Of a DNA stretch of 64,000 bases, positions 1 through 9,443 are shown in pieces (within the stretch, counting starts at the first letter, position 1; every line of letters starts with the position of its first letter). Location: positions 2,728,001 through 2,792,000 of the forward strand of contig NZ_CP116338.1 in the NCBI RefSeq assembly GCF_028198145.1, written 5' to 3'. The translations under genes and the position numbers were made by a program. Source of the DNA: Microbacterium sp. nov. GSS16. Lineage in GTDB: Bacteria > Actinomycetota > Actinomycetes > Actinomycetales > Microbacteriaceae. Under the pieces are notes generated by a model. It was not told the DNA's origin and searched no databases. It saw only the letters and a list, made by a program, of their open reading frames with translations.

Positions 1-1
1 G

Positions 2-478
2 GCCATCAACACGATCCCGCAGATCATCGTCGTCATCGTGATCGCGTTGTTCTTCGGGTGGACGCCGACTCCCATCGGCGTGGCCGCCCTCCTCCTGGGC
101 CTAACAATCATCGCGCTCCTCGCCACCGGTCTCGGCATGCTCTTCGGTGCGATCAACGTGACGTTCCGCGACGCGCAGAGCTTCGTCGAAATCATCGTCA
201 TGATCTCTGTCTGGGCGTCGCCCGTGATGTACCAATGGCAGATGGTCGCCTCCAAGGTGCCGGACTGGCTGTTCCAGCTCTACGCGCTAAACCCGATCAC
301 CGTCGCTGTGGAGCTGTTCCACTACGGGATCTGGCACGCGCTGAGCCCTGCCGATGCCGGGGCCCTCCCCGCTATGTGGGTCCACGCCTTGATCGCCGTC
401 GTCGTCTCCATCCTCGTCCTCGTCATCGGCGAGGCCGTCTTCCGTCGCCTGGAGGGTCGTTTTGCCCAGGACCTCTGA
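2..478 (+). CDS. Polysaccharide ABC exporter, permease subunit (5' end outside window)
   Basis: The frame is open from base 2, so the 5' end lies outside the window; about 158 codons remain and the ATG at 38 is internal. The visible part has hydrophobic stretches near codons 7-20, 25-50, 65-80 and 130-150, as in the C-terminal half of an ABC-2 permease of the Wzm/TagG type, which moves an undecaprenyl-linked glycopolymer across the membrane. The next gene, its ATPase, starts inside its last codons, so the two are probably translationally coupled. Subunit type is inferred from hydropathy and the partner gene; the transported polymer cannot be told from the sequence. Confidence 0.8.
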   Translation, partial: AINTIPQIIVVIVIALFFGWTPTPIGVAALLLGLTIIALLATGLGMLFGAINVTFRDAQSFVEIIVMISVWASPVMYQWQMVASKVPDWLFQLYALNPITVAVELFHYGIWHALSPADAGALPAMWVHALIAVVVSILVLVIGEAVFRRLEGRFAQDL

Positions 479-1202
479 ACCGTCGACACCGCGCATCGTC
501 GTCGACGATGTCCACAAGCACTTCAAACTGCGCCATACCCATTCGATCAAGGAGACTTTCGTCGCCGCCATGCGACGCAAGGCTCTCTCCTCGGAGTTCC
601 AAGCGCTCGACGGCGTGTCCTTTGAGATCGGCGAGGGCGAGTCCGTCGCCCTGCTCGGCTTCAACGGCTCCGGCAAGTCGACGATGCTCAAGATGATCTC
701 CGGCGTCCTCCGCCCCGACCAGGGCAAGGTCATGACCCGTGGACGCGTGGCTGGGCTGATCGAGGTCGGTGCGGGATTCCACCCCGACCTCTCCGGGCGC
801 GAGAACGTTTACCTCAATGCGGCCATCCTCGGGATGTCGAAGCAGGAGACTCAGGCGCAGTTCGACTCCATCGTGGAGTTCAGTGAGATCGAGAAGTTCA
901 TCGATACCGAGGTCAAGCACTACTCCTCCGGCATGTTCCTCCGCCTCGCCTTCTCAGTCGCGATTCATACGCAAGTCGACATCCTCCTGATCGACGAGAT
1001 CCTCTCAGTCGGTGACGAGCCTTTCCAGAAGAAGTGCTTGGCGCGGATCCGGGAGTTGCACTCGAAAGGCAAGACCCTCGTGGTCGTGAGCCACGACCTC
1101 GACATGGTGTCAACCCTCTGCGAGCGTGGGATCCTGCTACGAGACGGCAAAGTGGGCTTCGACGGCCCCAGCAAGGAGGCGGTGGAGGTCATGCGGGCGT
1201 GA
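462..1202 (+). CDS. Polysaccharide/teichoic-acid ABC exporter, ATP-binding subunit (Wzt/TagH type)
   Basis: This 246-residue ABC ATPase is complete: Walker A GFNGSGKST at about residues 66-74, signature SSGM at 155-158, Walker B ILLIDE at 174-179 and the H-loop histidine at 211. The N-terminal form and the ENVYLNAAILGM stretch are typical of ATPases that drive export of O-antigen, teichoic acid or similar polymers. It ends shortly after the ATPase core, so it lacks the C-terminal carbohydrate-binding domain of some Wzt proteins. The TTG start at 462 overlaps the permease gene by 17 nt; a later start is possible. It energises the permease upstream. Confidence 0.9.
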   Translation: MPRTSEPSTPRIVVDDVHKHFKLRHTHSIKETFVAAMRRKALSSEFQALDGVSFEIGEGESVALLGFNGSGKSTMLKMISGVLRPDQGKVMTRGRVAGLIEVGAGFHPDLSGRENVYLNAAILGMSKQETQAQFDSIVEFSEIEKFIDTEVKHYSSGMFLRLAFSVAIHTQVDILLIDEILSVGDEPFQKKCLARIRELHSKGKTLVVVSHDLDMVSTLCERGILLRDGKVGFDGPSKEAVEVMRA

Positions 1203-1239
1203 CCTCCAGCTTTCGCAGCCCACGCCTTCAGAAGCCATA

Positions 1240-2664
1240 ATGCGAGATATGCCGAATCTCAATCCGTTGACTGCGGTTCAACGTGCCGTTGCGTGGATGC
1301 GACGCGTGAATGCCTCGCTTGAGCAGCTGGGTGAACAGCAGGCGGGACTGCGAACACAGCTCGAGTCGATGGCAGGGGACCTCTCCTCTCTCACCGCGCT
1401 CACACGCGCCACTTCGGAGACTGTCGACGAATCTCGGCGCGCCAGTATGATCGCGGTCAGACGTCTGGGCTCCATCCGAGCCCGTATCCGGGTCGTCTTC
1501 CTAGTGCACAACGCCACGGCGTGGGGCTCCATCGCCGAACTGATCGACCTCATGCAGCGCGACGCGGAGTTCGATCCCGTGGTTGTCACCATCCCCCGGC
1601 ATTACTCCGGTGTTGGTCCTGCGAAGGGTGAAGGGCGCACTCATCGGTTCCTGCGCACGGCTGATGTCCCCCATCTGCGGCTCCAGAGGGACCGACTCCA
1701 CGAAGCGACACAGCTGCTTAGCGCCTTGGACCCGGACATCGTCGTGCGCCAGAGCCAATGGGACGACGACATCGACCGCGCCTTCAGCGCGGAGGCTCTG
1801 ACCTGGGCACGTCTCATACTGATCCCGTACGAGACGATGAATACCACCGAGAACGTGCCGGTCGGCGATCCCCCGATCAATTCCGCCGTCGACACAGTCA
1901 TGCACCGCCACGCCTGGCTGGTCTTCCTCGCCAATGAGGAGGCGCTCAAGATCGCACGCGCGGATTCCCTCACCGGTGGACTGCAGTTCCGCGCGGTCGG
2001 ACACCCGAAGCTCGACTACGTTCGAGCCACCGAGACGCACTGGCCGATCGAGGGCGTCGAACTACCTGCCCGCCGTGTCGTGTGGTCTGCTCATCACTCG
2101 ATTCTCACCGGCTGGAACGACTTCGGAATGTTCCCTCACGTGCGCCGGGACATGCTCGAATGGGCGAAGGGGTCTCCGGATACGGAGTTCGTCTTCACAC
2201 ACCATCCCCTCCTTCCTGGCACGATCGAGCGCGAGGGCGGTCCGATCTCACCAGCCGAGTACGAAGCGTGGCTGGACGAGTGGAAGAGCCTGCCCAACAC
2301 CGCCGTCTGGCGCGGCGACTATTCGGCCGTGATGTCCGCGGCCGACTATCTCGTCACGGACGGCCCCAGCATGATGATCGAGGGACAGCTGCTGGACGTC
2401 CCGACCATCTTCGTAGAGCGACCGGATCACATTCCTTTCAACGAGATCGGACGCGAGATCGCGCGGGGTGTGCACCGTGTCCGCTCCGTCGAGGAAGCAC
2501 AGAAAGCGATCCGAGACATCGAAGCTCACGGAAGCGACCCCCTCGCCGAGCGTCAGGCAGCGAACGTGAGCCGCTTCTTCGGAGAGCCGGGGGCCGCAGG
2601 GCGCATCCTCGAGGTCATTCGCGCAGAGATAGCTGCGGATCGGATCGTCGCCAGCCGAACCTGA
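1240..2664 (+). CDS. CDP-glycerol glycerophosphotransferase-like protein
   Basis: The protein has about 474 residues. I chose the ATG at 1240 because the longer frame back to 1126 would overlap the ATPase gene and adds implausible sequence; ATG 1249 is an alternative. Residues about 15-70 are charged and heptad-like, probably a short coiled coil. The body carries motifs of the TagB/TagF-like (GT-B fold) family: an AHHSI stretch, a THHPLLPG stretch and a C-terminal VTDGPSMMIEG loop, where such enzymes bind CDP-polyol donors. It directly follows the exporter genes in the same direction, so it probably builds or modifies the exported polymer. Donor and acceptor are unknown. Confidence 0.65.
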   Translation: MRDMPNLNPLTAVQRAVAWMRRVNASLEQLGEQQAGLRTQLESMAGDLSSLTALTRATSETVDESRRASMIAVRRLGSIRARIRVVFLVHNATAWGSIAELIDLMQRDAEFDPVVVTIPRHYSGVGPAKGEGRTHRFLRTADVPHLRLQRDRLHEATQLLSALDPDIVVRQSQWDDDIDRAFSAEALTWARLILIPYETMNTTENVPVGDPPINSAVDTVMHRHAWLVFLANEEALKIARADSLTGGLQFRAVGHPKLDYVRATETHWPIEGVELPARRVVWSAHHSILTGWNDFGMFPHVRRDMLEWAKGSPDTEFVFTHHPLLPGTIEREGGPISPAEYEAWLDEWKSLPNTAVWRGDYSAVMSAADYLVTDGPSMMIEGQLLDVPTIFVERPDHIPFNEIGREIARGVHRVRSVEEAQKAIRDIEAHGSDPLAERQAANVSRFFGEPGAAGRILEVIRAEIAADRIVASRT

Positions 2665-2691
2665 TGATGAGGGTCAGTTTGAGGTCGACTC

Positions 2692-3759
2692 TCAGAGTTC
2701 CGCGTGCAGTGCCCACACGCGCTCGGCTGAGCTCGCCCACGAGAACGCACGTGCCCGATCGGCGCCGAGTACACGCAGCCTCTCGCGCCCCGAACCCAGC
2801 GCATCGATGAGCGCGTCGTCGAGCTGACCGGCGGGCACCACAGCTCCCCCGTCCGCGATCACGTCGCGGTGCACCCCGGAGTACACGGCGACGATCGGCA
2901 CGCCGAGCTCCATCGCCTCGACGAGCCGCCACGACCAGGCCGATGCGGTCGAGGTCGCCACGACTGCGCCGGCTCCCGCGAGCAGCGCGGCTCGTGAGGA
3001 GTCATCGAGCTCATCGGTGATGTGCGTCCGACGCTCAGGATGGCCCACCGACGCAGCCAGATCGATCAGTTCAGTGGCCGCACCTTCTCGGACGTCCACC
3101 ACCACCGCATCCACCTCTGCACGCGCAGCAGCGCGGAAGCCGTCCGCGAACGACTCACCGTCGCCCGTGATCACGATGTAGCGCTCCGGCAGCTGCAGGT
3201 CCGCCCGCAGCAGTGCGGCATCCCCCGGCTCACGGAAACCCATCGGCGCAGCACCCGCGATCACGCGCACGCGGTCACCGAGCGGAGCGATCTCAGCAAC
3301 CCGCTCTGCCATCGCATGCGACGGCACGACCACCGCATCCGCGTGTTTGACCGCTCTCTTCAGCATGGCGCGCTGCCACACGACACTCGTCTTCGGCAGC
3401 GTCTCCGGAGCCTCCCACGCGCACAGATCCCAGAGCGTGACAGTCGTCTGGTCGTTGTCGTGCACCCGATCGTGACGCACCAGGGGTGCGAGCAGGGTCG
3501 GCGAGTGGATCAGCCCGCCCCCGACCCCGGCGGCGATGCCCATCTGCCAGGCGGCGGCCAGCTCACGCCGCGCGAGCGGCAGGGTGCGCACGTCGTGGAG
3601 ACCGGCGACTGACGACTCGGCGCCGTTCGGCACGATTCCCGAGACGACGCAGCCGCGAGGCGCGGTGCGGATGAGTCCCTCGGTCAGACCGAGCGCAGCA
3701 CGCGCCAGATCGGCGTCGACACCGACTTGGTCGACAACCACACGCAACTGCACAGTCAT
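2692..3759 (-). CDS. Glycosyltransferase family 4-like protein
   Basis: A 355-residue GT-B fold protein starting at the ATG at 3759 (MTVQLRVVVDQ); the open frame runs further upstream to 4023 but would overlap recQ. The middle part has the VVPSHAMAERV stretch typical of GT4 enzymes (the point where the donor domain begins), and the C-terminal donor domain has VEAMELGVPIVA followed by GGAVVPAG, matching the usual E(x7)E-type sugar-nucleotide binding region. It converges with the CDP-glycerol-type gene, with only 27 bp between them. Likely transfers a sugar to a surface glycopolymer; the specific sugar cannot be inferred. Confidence 0.75.
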   Translation of the reverse strand: MTVQLRVVVDQVGVDADLARAALGLTEGLIRTAPRGCVVSGIVPNGAESSVAGLHDVRTLPLARRELAAAWQMGIAAGVGGGLIHSPTLLAPLVRHDRVHDNDQTTVTLWDLCAWEAPETLPKTSVVWQRAMLKRAVKHADAVVVPSHAMAERVAEIAPLGDRVRVIAGAAPMGFREPGDAALLRADLQLPERYIVITGDGESFADGFRAAARAEVDAVVVDVREGAATELIDLAASVGHPERRTHITDELDDSSRAALLAGAGAVVATSTASAWSWRLVEAMELGVPIVAVYSGVHRDVIADGGAVVPAGQLDDALIDALGSGRERLRVLGADRARAFSWASSAERVWALHAEL

Positions 3760-3887
3760 GGTCTCAGCGTAGCCGCGACGCCCAGGGCGATCGGATGCCG
3801 CTCCGGCCCGCAGCCGACCCTTAGGGCTACTCACAGTTCGAGCTAGCGCGATTGCCAGCCTCAACCACCCCGCGGTTTCGGCGCGCT

Positions 3888-5519
3888 TCAGCCGGCCGAG
3901 CTCACGCGCTCGAGCAGGTCCTTCTCTTCGATGAGCTCGAGCGACAGCACCCGATACCCCTCGGCTTCGAAGAACACCGTCATCCGGTCGTCCTCCACAG
4001 ACATCACGGTGCCGGCGCCCCACTCGCGGTGACGGACCCGGTCGTCCACCTGGAACCCGGAATCCGTCTCACCGCTGAGCTCCTCCCCGTCGTCGACGAC
4101 TCCCGCATCGCACGTGTCGCAGTTGCCGCACGGGTCGTCGAGCTCGTCACCGAAGTATCCGAGCAGCACCTGTCGGCGGCACCGGCGCGTCTCGGCGTAC
4201 GAGCGCATCATCTCGATCCGTGACTGATCGATGCGCTCGCGCTCCTCGACCCGCTCGAGCGCATCCGAGACGGCTGCCGCCGCGTCGAGGCTGAGCAGCG
4301 TGGCCCCGCTTCGGCCGATGCGCACGTGCCCGGTGTCGGACAGCAGAGCGAGCAGCGCGGTCACGCGTCGAGCCGAGAGACCGGATGCCTCCGCCAGCTC
4401 GGCGCGCCTGCGGGAGCCACCCTTGAGGGCGCGCAGCAGCCGGCGGATCTCACCGCCGGCTGGCTTGCGTCCCGCGAAGTACTTCCGCAGCGCGAGATCC
4501 TCGGGGCGGAAGTGCAGGGTTGCCTGTGCGGGTTCGCCGTCCCGGCCGGCGCGGCCCACCTCCTGGTAGTACGCGTCGACCGACTCCGGCGCGTCGGCGT
4601 GCACCACGAACCGCACGTTGGGCTTGTCGATGCCCATCCCGAAAGCCGACGTCGCGACCACGACATCCAGCCGATCGTCGAGCAGATCCTCGTGCACCTG
4701 GGCCCGCGACTTCGCCGGCATACCCGCGTGATAGGCGGCCGCACGCAGACCGCGCTCCTGCAGCTGCTGCGCGTACTGCTCGGTGTCACGTCGCGTCGCG
4801 GTGTACACCAGACCTGGCTTCGGCAGGCCGACGACCTCGTCTTCGACCGCGGCTCGCTTGGCGGCGTCGTCGGTGTGCCGTCGCACGCTCAGCGCGATCT
4901 CGGGCCGGTCGAGCTCGCCGATGCACTCGAACGGATCGCGCATGCCGAGCCGCCGCGAGATCTCAGCCCGCACCGGTGTGGATGCTGTCGCCGTCAGCGC
5001 CATGATGGGCGGGCGCCCGAGACGCTCGGCGACCGCACCGAGCATCAGGTAGTCCGGCCGGAAGTCGTGGCCCCACGAGGCGATGCAGTGGGCCTCGTCG
5101 ACGACGAGCAGCGAGACGTCCAGCGCGGCGAGGGCGGTTATCACCTCCTCCTTCGCCAACTGCTCGGGTGCGAGCAGCACGAACTCGGCCTGGCCGGAGC
5201 GCAGCATCCGCCACGCCTCACGCTTTCTGCGCACGCCGCCGGCGGAGTTCAGCGTGACGGCGGCCGGCGCGCCGGGCGCGCTCTCGATGCCGACCAGCTG
5301 ATCCTCCTGCAGCGCGATCAGCGGTGACACGACCACCGTCACGCCCTCGCGCAGAGTCGCGGCGATCTGGTACATCACCGATTTTCCGTAACCGGTCGCC
5401 AGCACCCCCAGCACGTCCCGGCCGCTCACCGCCGCCTCGATCGCATCCCGCTGGGCGGGCTTGAGCTGGTCTATGCCGAAAGACTCGCGGGCGACGCGGT
5501 CGATGTCATCTGGGATCAC
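3888..5519 (-). CDS. recQ: RecQ-family ATP-dependent DNA helicase
   Basis: A 543-residue 3'-5' DNA helicase. Walker A (ATGYGKS) lies near residues 41-47, DEAH at 141-144 followed by CIASWGHDFRPDY, and motif VI QEVGRAGRDG near 330. A RecQ zinc-binding cluster is visible (CRRQVLLGYFGD then CGNCDTC, about 455-480). The C-terminus differs from E. coli RecQ: there is no HRDC domain, and the last 60 residues (VDDRVRHREWGAGTVMSVED) resemble the Tudor-like domain at the end of PcrA/UvrD helicases, which binds RNA polymerase. Start is GTG. It stands in line with but 98 bp from the LCP gene below it. Confidence 0.93.
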   Translation of the reverse strand: MIPDDIDRVARESFGIDQLKPAQRDAIEAAVSGRDVLGVLATGYGKSVMYQIAATLREGVTVVVSPLIALQEDQLVGIESAPGAPAAVTLNSAGGVRRKREAWRMLRSGQAEFVLLAPEQLAKEEVITALAALDVSLLVVDEAHCIASWGHDFRPDYLMLGAVAERLGRPPIMALTATASTPVRAEISRRLGMRDPFECIGELDRPEIALSVRRHTDDAAKRAAVEDEVVGLPKPGLVYTATRRDTEQYAQQLQERGLRAAAYHAGMPAKSRAQVHEDLLDDRLDVVVATSAFGMGIDKPNVRFVVHADAPESVDAYYQEVGRAGRDGEPAQATLHFRPEDLALRKYFAGRKPAGGEIRRLLRALKGGSRRRAELAEASGLSARRVTALLALLSDTGHVRIGRSGATLLSLDAAAAVSDALERVEERERIDQSRIEMMRSYAETRRCRRQVLLGYFGDELDDPCGNCDTCDAGVVDDGEELSGETDSGFQVDDRVRHREWGAGTVMSVEDDRMTVFFEAEGYRVLSLELIEEKDLLERVSSAG

Positions 5520-5617
5520 CCGACCATTCGATCGCAGGTCGCCGGTCGACGCGACAGGGTTGCGTGGCGAGGCGGTGCGGCATAGGCCGTTCGCCAGGCC
5601 CAGGGGCCCAGGAGGCG

Positions 5618-7090
5618 TCAGGGGCTGGGGGTCGGCGTGGGAATCGGCGGGTGCAGCGCGGCGTCGACCATCTCGCGGATCAGCGCGTAATCCGGCTCGG
5701 CCTCCTCGATGCCGTTGTCGGGCGTCAGCTCGATCTGCGCGACCGGCTGATCCTTGGCCTTCTTGACGAGATCGAAGAACTCGGGCAGCTTGCTCGTGGG
5801 CAGATCGGTCTGAACGAGCTCTGTGCCGGCCGCGGCGATCTCGTTGAATCGCATCAGAACGGTCTGCGGGGTGAATTGCTGCAGGATCGCCACCTGCAGC
5901 TCACGCTGCCGCCTCATCCGATCGAAATCGCTCGTCGTGTACCGCGACCGGGCGTACCACTGCGCGGTGTCACCGTCCATGTGCTGGGGTCCCGGCTCGA
6001 TCCATCCGGTTGCCCACTCCGCGGCCGGCTGCCCCGGGTAGGCCGGCCCACCGCCCTCGGGCAGGCGCTCCACGACCGTCACGTCCACCCCGCCGAGCGC
6101 GTCGATGAGCGCGGCGAACGCGTGCATGTCGACGAAGACGTAGTACGGGATCTCGATCCCGAGGATCCCCTCGGCGGCGTCCTTCGTCGCCTCGATCGCC
6201 GGCGTCGAATCGCGGGCCGCGGCGTCGGGGTAGATCGAGTCACCGCGATCTTTCCGGCATTCCTCCACCGCATTGGTGAGCTGGTTGATGCCGGCTCCCC
6301 AGCCGCACTGGCGGTCGTCGTGACCCTCGAAGTAGTTGCGGTAGTCGTAGCCGACGAGCTCGGGATCGCGCATCGGGCTGTCGTCCGCGAACGGGAACTC
6401 CCTCATGTCGCGGGGAATGCCCGTGATCGTCACCGCGCCGGTCGAGGCGTTCACCGACACGACGGAGATGCTGTCGAACCGCATCGAATCGCGCCCGTCA
6501 CCGCTGTCGGCGCCGAGCAGCAGGATGTTGTAGTACCCGTCGCTGGGCGGCAGGCTCGGACCGCTCTGCCCGAAGATGCTGCCGATCGCTCCGCGGCTGG
6601 ATGCCGCCACGGTCGACCCGTAGATCGCAGACGAAGCGGCGAGCGCGAGCACCAGCACGGATGCCACCGCCATCGTCCATCGTGAGATGACCGGCACACG
6701 CACCAGACGCACCAGACGCAGGGTGTCGATGGTCAGCACGACCCACAGGATCGCGTATCCGATCAGCAGCACCTGCACGAGCGTGAGCAGGAACCAGGAC
6801 AGCGGCCCGGTGACGAACCACACCAGCGCGTCTTGCGCGAACAGTCCCATTCCCGCGCCGACGATGAGCAGGAACCACCCCACCATGGTCGCCCCGAGCC
6901 CGAAGCGCCCCAGACGCCGGTTGCCGGCGAGCACCTGCGCGGAGCCCGGCACGAGCACGTTCAGCACGACGAGCCACCATCCCCGGCGGCTCATGACCGC
7001 CCGGTCCGACACGTCGGGGTGCCGCAGCGGACGGGTCTCGATGAGCGGCCGCCCGCCTCGCGCCGGGGCGTGCGGTGCGGCCAGGGTCAC
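5618..7090 (-). CDS. LCP (LytR-CpsA-Psr) family glycopolymer ligase with four N-terminal membrane segments
   Basis: A 490-residue membrane protein. After a basic, proline-containing N-terminus come several hydrophobic segments (about residues 38-58, 65-90, 95-118 and 138-155), more than the single anchor of classical LCP proteins. The outside domain, about 170-440, carries LCP features: NILLLGADSG, SISVVSVNASTGAVTITGIPRDM, and GDTAQWYARSRYTTSDFDRMRRQ with the conserved arginines that bind the polyprenyl pyrophosphate. LCP enzymes attach teichoic acid or similar polymers to peptidoglycan, which fits the surrounding polymer genes. The GTG start overlaps the purE stop (GTGA). The tail is Pro-Thr rich. 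Confidence 0.9.
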   Translation of the reverse strand: MTLAAPHAPARGGRPLIETRPLRHPDVSDRAVMSRRGWWLVVLNVLVPGSAQVLAGNRRLGRFGLGATMVGWFLLIVGAGMGLFAQDALVWFVTGPLSWFLLTLVQVLLIGYAILWVVLTIDTLRLVRLVRVPVISRWTMAVASVLVLALAASSAIYGSTVAASSRGAIGSIFGQSGPSLPPSDGYYNILLLGADSGDGRDSMRFDSISVVSVNASTGAVTITGIPRDMREFPFADDSPMRDPELVGYDYRNYFEGHDDRQCGWGAGINQLTNAVEECRKDRGDSIYPDAAARDSTPAIEATKDAAEGILGIEIPYYVFVDMHAFAALIDALGGVDVTVVERLPEGGGPAYPGQPAAEWATGWIEPGPQHMDGDTAQWYARSRYTTSDFDRMRRQRELQVAILQQFTPQTVLMRFNEIAAAGTELVQTDLPTSKLPEFFDLVKKAKDQPVAQIELTPDNGIEEAEPDYALIREMVDAALHPPIPTPTPSP

Positions 7091-7605
7091 AGCGAGTCCT
7101 TCAGCCGCTGGTTCTTCTGCTCGACCTGCTGCTCGAGGTCGCGCGCGTAGGCCTCGACGCGATCGGCGAGATCGGCGTCGGAGGTGCCGAGGATGCGGGC
7201 GGCGAGGATGCCGGCGTTGCGGGCTCCGCCGATCGACACGGTCGCCACCGGGATGCCGGCGGGCATCTGCACGATCGACAGCAGCGAGTCCATGCCGTCG
7301 AGGTAGGCGAGCGGCACGGGGACGCCGACGACGGGCACGGCGGTGACCGAGGCGAGCATGCCGGGCAGGTGCGCTGCTCCCCCGGCGCCGGCGATGATCG
7401 CCCGGATGCCGCGGCTGCGCGCCTCGCGCCCGTAGCTCATCAGCTTGTCGGGCGTGCGGTGCGCCGAGACGACCTCGACCTCGTGCGGGATGCCGAAGTC
7501 GGTGAGGGCCTGGGAGGCGTCGCTCATCACTCGCCAGTCGGAGTCGGATCCCATGACGACCCCGACCAGGGGCGTGCTCGAGGAGTGCAGTGGCTCAGTC
7601 ACCAT
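7087..7605 (-). CDS. purE: N5-carboxyaminoimidazole ribonucleotide mutase
   Basis: A 172-residue class I PurE, which converts N5-CAIR to CAIR in purine synthesis. The GSDSDW motif is at residues 19-24 and SAHRTP, holding the catalytic histidine, at 47-52; GAGGAAHLPGM follows. It lies 50 bp downstream of purK, the preceding pathway step, and overlaps the LCP gene start by 4 nt. The start is ATG-GTG at 7605 with no clear Shine-Dalgarno sequence, so the second codon could be used instead. The last 20 residues are a charged, probably helical extension. Confidence 0.96.
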   Translation of the reverse strand: MVTEPLHSSSTPLVGVVMGSDSDWRVMSDASQALTDFGIPHEVEVVSAHRTPDKLMSYGREARSRGIRAIIAGAGGAAHLPGMLASVTAVPVVGVPVPLAYLDGMDSLLSIVQMPAGIPVATVSIGGARNAGILAARILGTSDADLADRVEAYARDLEQQVEQKNQRLKDSL

Positions 7606-7655
7606 GACAGGCTACGGTGCACCGCTGGGAGAACGTCGCAGCGGCACGCACGTGC

Positions 7656-8777
7656 TCAGACGAACAGGGCGGCAGCGGCGCGTGCGGTGTAGACGACCTC
7701 GTCGAGGTCGTCGCCCGAGACGTTCACATGCCCCACCTTGCGGCCCGGTCGGGGCGCCTTGCCGTAGGTGTGGATCTTCGCCTCGGGGTACTCCTCCATC
7801 GCGGGTGCGAAACGGTCGGCGAGCGAGCCCTCGGCGGGTCCGCCGAGGATGTTGATCATCACCGTCCACGGCTCGCGCGGCTCGGTGCGGCCGAGCGGCA
7901 GGTCGGCGACCGCGCGCAGGTGCTGCTCGAACTGCCCGGTGATCGCTCCGTCCTGGCTCCAGTGCCCGCTGTTGTGCGGACGCATCGCGAGCTCGTTCAC
8001 GAGGATGCGATCGTCGTCGGTCTCGAACAGCTCGACGGCGAGTATGCCCGTCACGCCGATCCCCTCGGCGATCCGGCGCCCGATCTGCTCGGCGAGATCG
8101 ACGACGCGCTCGGTGGTGCCCGGCGCGGGCGCGATGACCTCGGCGCACACGCCGTCGCGCTGCACGGTCTCGACGACCGGGTACGCTGCCATCTCGCCGC
8201 CGGGGCGGCGGGCGATCTGCTGGGCGAGCTCGCGGCGGAACGCGACCAGCTCCTCTGCGAGCAAGGCCTCGCCGTCGGCGGAGGCGAACCAGTCGTCTGC
8301 CTCGGAGCCCGAGCGCACGACGCGCACGCCCTTCCCGTCGTAGCCGCCGCGGGGCGTCTTCACGACCGCTCCCCCGCCGTGCTCGTCGATGAACCGCTGC
8401 AGCTCGTCGGCGTCGTGCACCGGCGCCCAGTCGGGCTGAGGCACGTCGAGCTCGGCGAGACGAGCGCGCATGACGAGTTTGTCCTGCGCGAACTGCAGAG
8501 CATCCGGCCCCGGGTGCACCTGCGTTCCGTCGGCGACGAGCGCGCGCAGCACCTCCTGCGGGACGTGCTCGTGATCGAAGGTGATGACGTCGACGTCGCG
8601 GGCGAACGCGCGCACCGTCTCGAGGTCGCGGTAGTCGCCGACGGCGGTCGCGGCCAGCTGCGCCGACATCCCCTCGTCCTCGGCGAGCACCCGGATGTCG
8701 AGTCCGATCTCGACCGCCGGAGCGATCATCATCCGAGCCAGCTGTCCTCCGCCGATCACACCCACGCGCACGGTCAT
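7656..8777 (-). CDS. purK: N5-carboxyaminoimidazole ribonucleotide synthase
   Basis: A 373-residue ATP-grasp enzyme that carboxylates AIR with bicarbonate and ATP, supplying PurE. The N-terminus VGVIGGGQLARMM is the conserved PurK nucleotide-binding start; the ATP-grasp core shows VVKTPRGGYDGKGV and the metal-binding FETDDDRILVNELAMRPHNSGH segment. The start ATG at 8777 has a good AAAGGGG ribosome site 6-7 nt upstream. It is co-directional with the PH-domain gene upstream and purE downstream, so all are probably one transcript. Confidence 0.96.
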   Translation of the reverse strand: MTVRVGVIGGGQLARMMIAPAVEIGLDIRVLAEDEGMSAQLAATAVGDYRDLETVRAFARDVDVITFDHEHVPQEVLRALVADGTQVHPGPDALQFAQDKLVMRARLAELDVPQPDWAPVHDADELQRFIDEHGGGAVVKTPRGGYDGKGVRVVRSGSEADDWFASADGEALLAEELVAFRRELAQQIARRPGGEMAAYPVVETVQRDGVCAEVIAPAPGTTERVVDLAEQIGRRIAEGIGVTGILAVELFETDDDRILVNELAMRPHNSGHWSQDGAITGQFEQHLRAVADLPLGRTEPREPWTVMINILGGPAEGSLADRFAPAMEEYPEAKIHTYGKAPRPGRKVGHVNVSGDDLDEVVYTARAAAALFV

Positions 8778-8840
8778 GCAGCGCCCCTTTCGTCGCCTCC
8801 ATTCTCGCGCACTCCGTCGCGGGCGGAAGACGATCGGCGC

Positions 8841-9386
8841 TCAGTACCCCCGGCTCGCGGTCTGCGCGTCGCGGTGAGCGAGGATCTGATTGACCTCGAC
8901 CTGATCGGCGAGCACCTCGTGCACGAGGCTGGCCATGGGCACGTTCACCAGCCGCACCGGCTCGTCGGAGCCGTTGCTCAGCGTGATCGTCCCCGCTCCC
9001 CACATCCGCTGCAGCGGCCCCCGACGGATGCTGATCGAATAGCCGCGCATGTGCGACAGCTCCCGGCGGCGCCGTGAGCCGAGCCCGTCGCGCACGATGA
9101 CCCGCCGGGTGGTGATCGTGAAGGTGCGCGAGATCCAGAACAGGAACGGCATCACCACGAGCAGCAGCACGACGATGCCCACCGCGGCGAGCAGCATCCA
9201 GTTCTCGTACGGATCGGGCAGGTTGTCGTAGAAGTAGGCGGTGGCACCGGCGGTGGCGATCAGCAGCGCCGCCGACCAGAAGAGCCGGCGGGCATGGCTG
9301 CGCAGACGCGCGACGAGCAGCTCTTCGGCGGGCGCGCCCGGCGGCGGCATGTTCGGCCGGCCGCCGAGGGTCACGGGCTGGGTCAC
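8841..9386 (-). CDS. Membrane protein with bacterial PH domain
   Basis: A 181-residue protein with two adjacent membrane segments (about residues 35-53 and 63-87) and then a bacterial PH (bPH_2/YdbT-like) domain: TFTITTRRVIVRDGL, then LSHMRGYSISIRRGPLQRMWGAGTITL. The N-terminal 30 residues are proline-rich and probably cytoplasmic. The biochemical role of these proteins is not established. In Microbacteriaceae, as I remember, such a gene commonly sits between birA and purK, as here. Confidence 0.8.
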   Translation of the reverse strand: MTQPVTLGGRPNMPPPGAPAEELLVARLRSHARRLFWSAALLIATAGATAYFYDNLPDPYENWMLLAAVGIVVLLLVVMPFLFWISRTFTITTRRVIVRDGLGSRRRRELSHMRGYSISIRRGPLQRMWGAGTITLSNGSDEPVRLVNVPMASLVHEVLADQVEVNQILAHRDAQTASRGY

Positions 9387-9443
9387 CCCTCCATTGTGCC
9401 TGCGGCGGCCGCGGGGTGCGGAAGGCCCGCCGGGCGCGTCGGC

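Noticed and set aside
2692..4023. 443-residue version of the GT4 gene
   Set aside because: The first 88 codons overlap recQ and look like antisense sequence; homology begins at the ATG at 3759.
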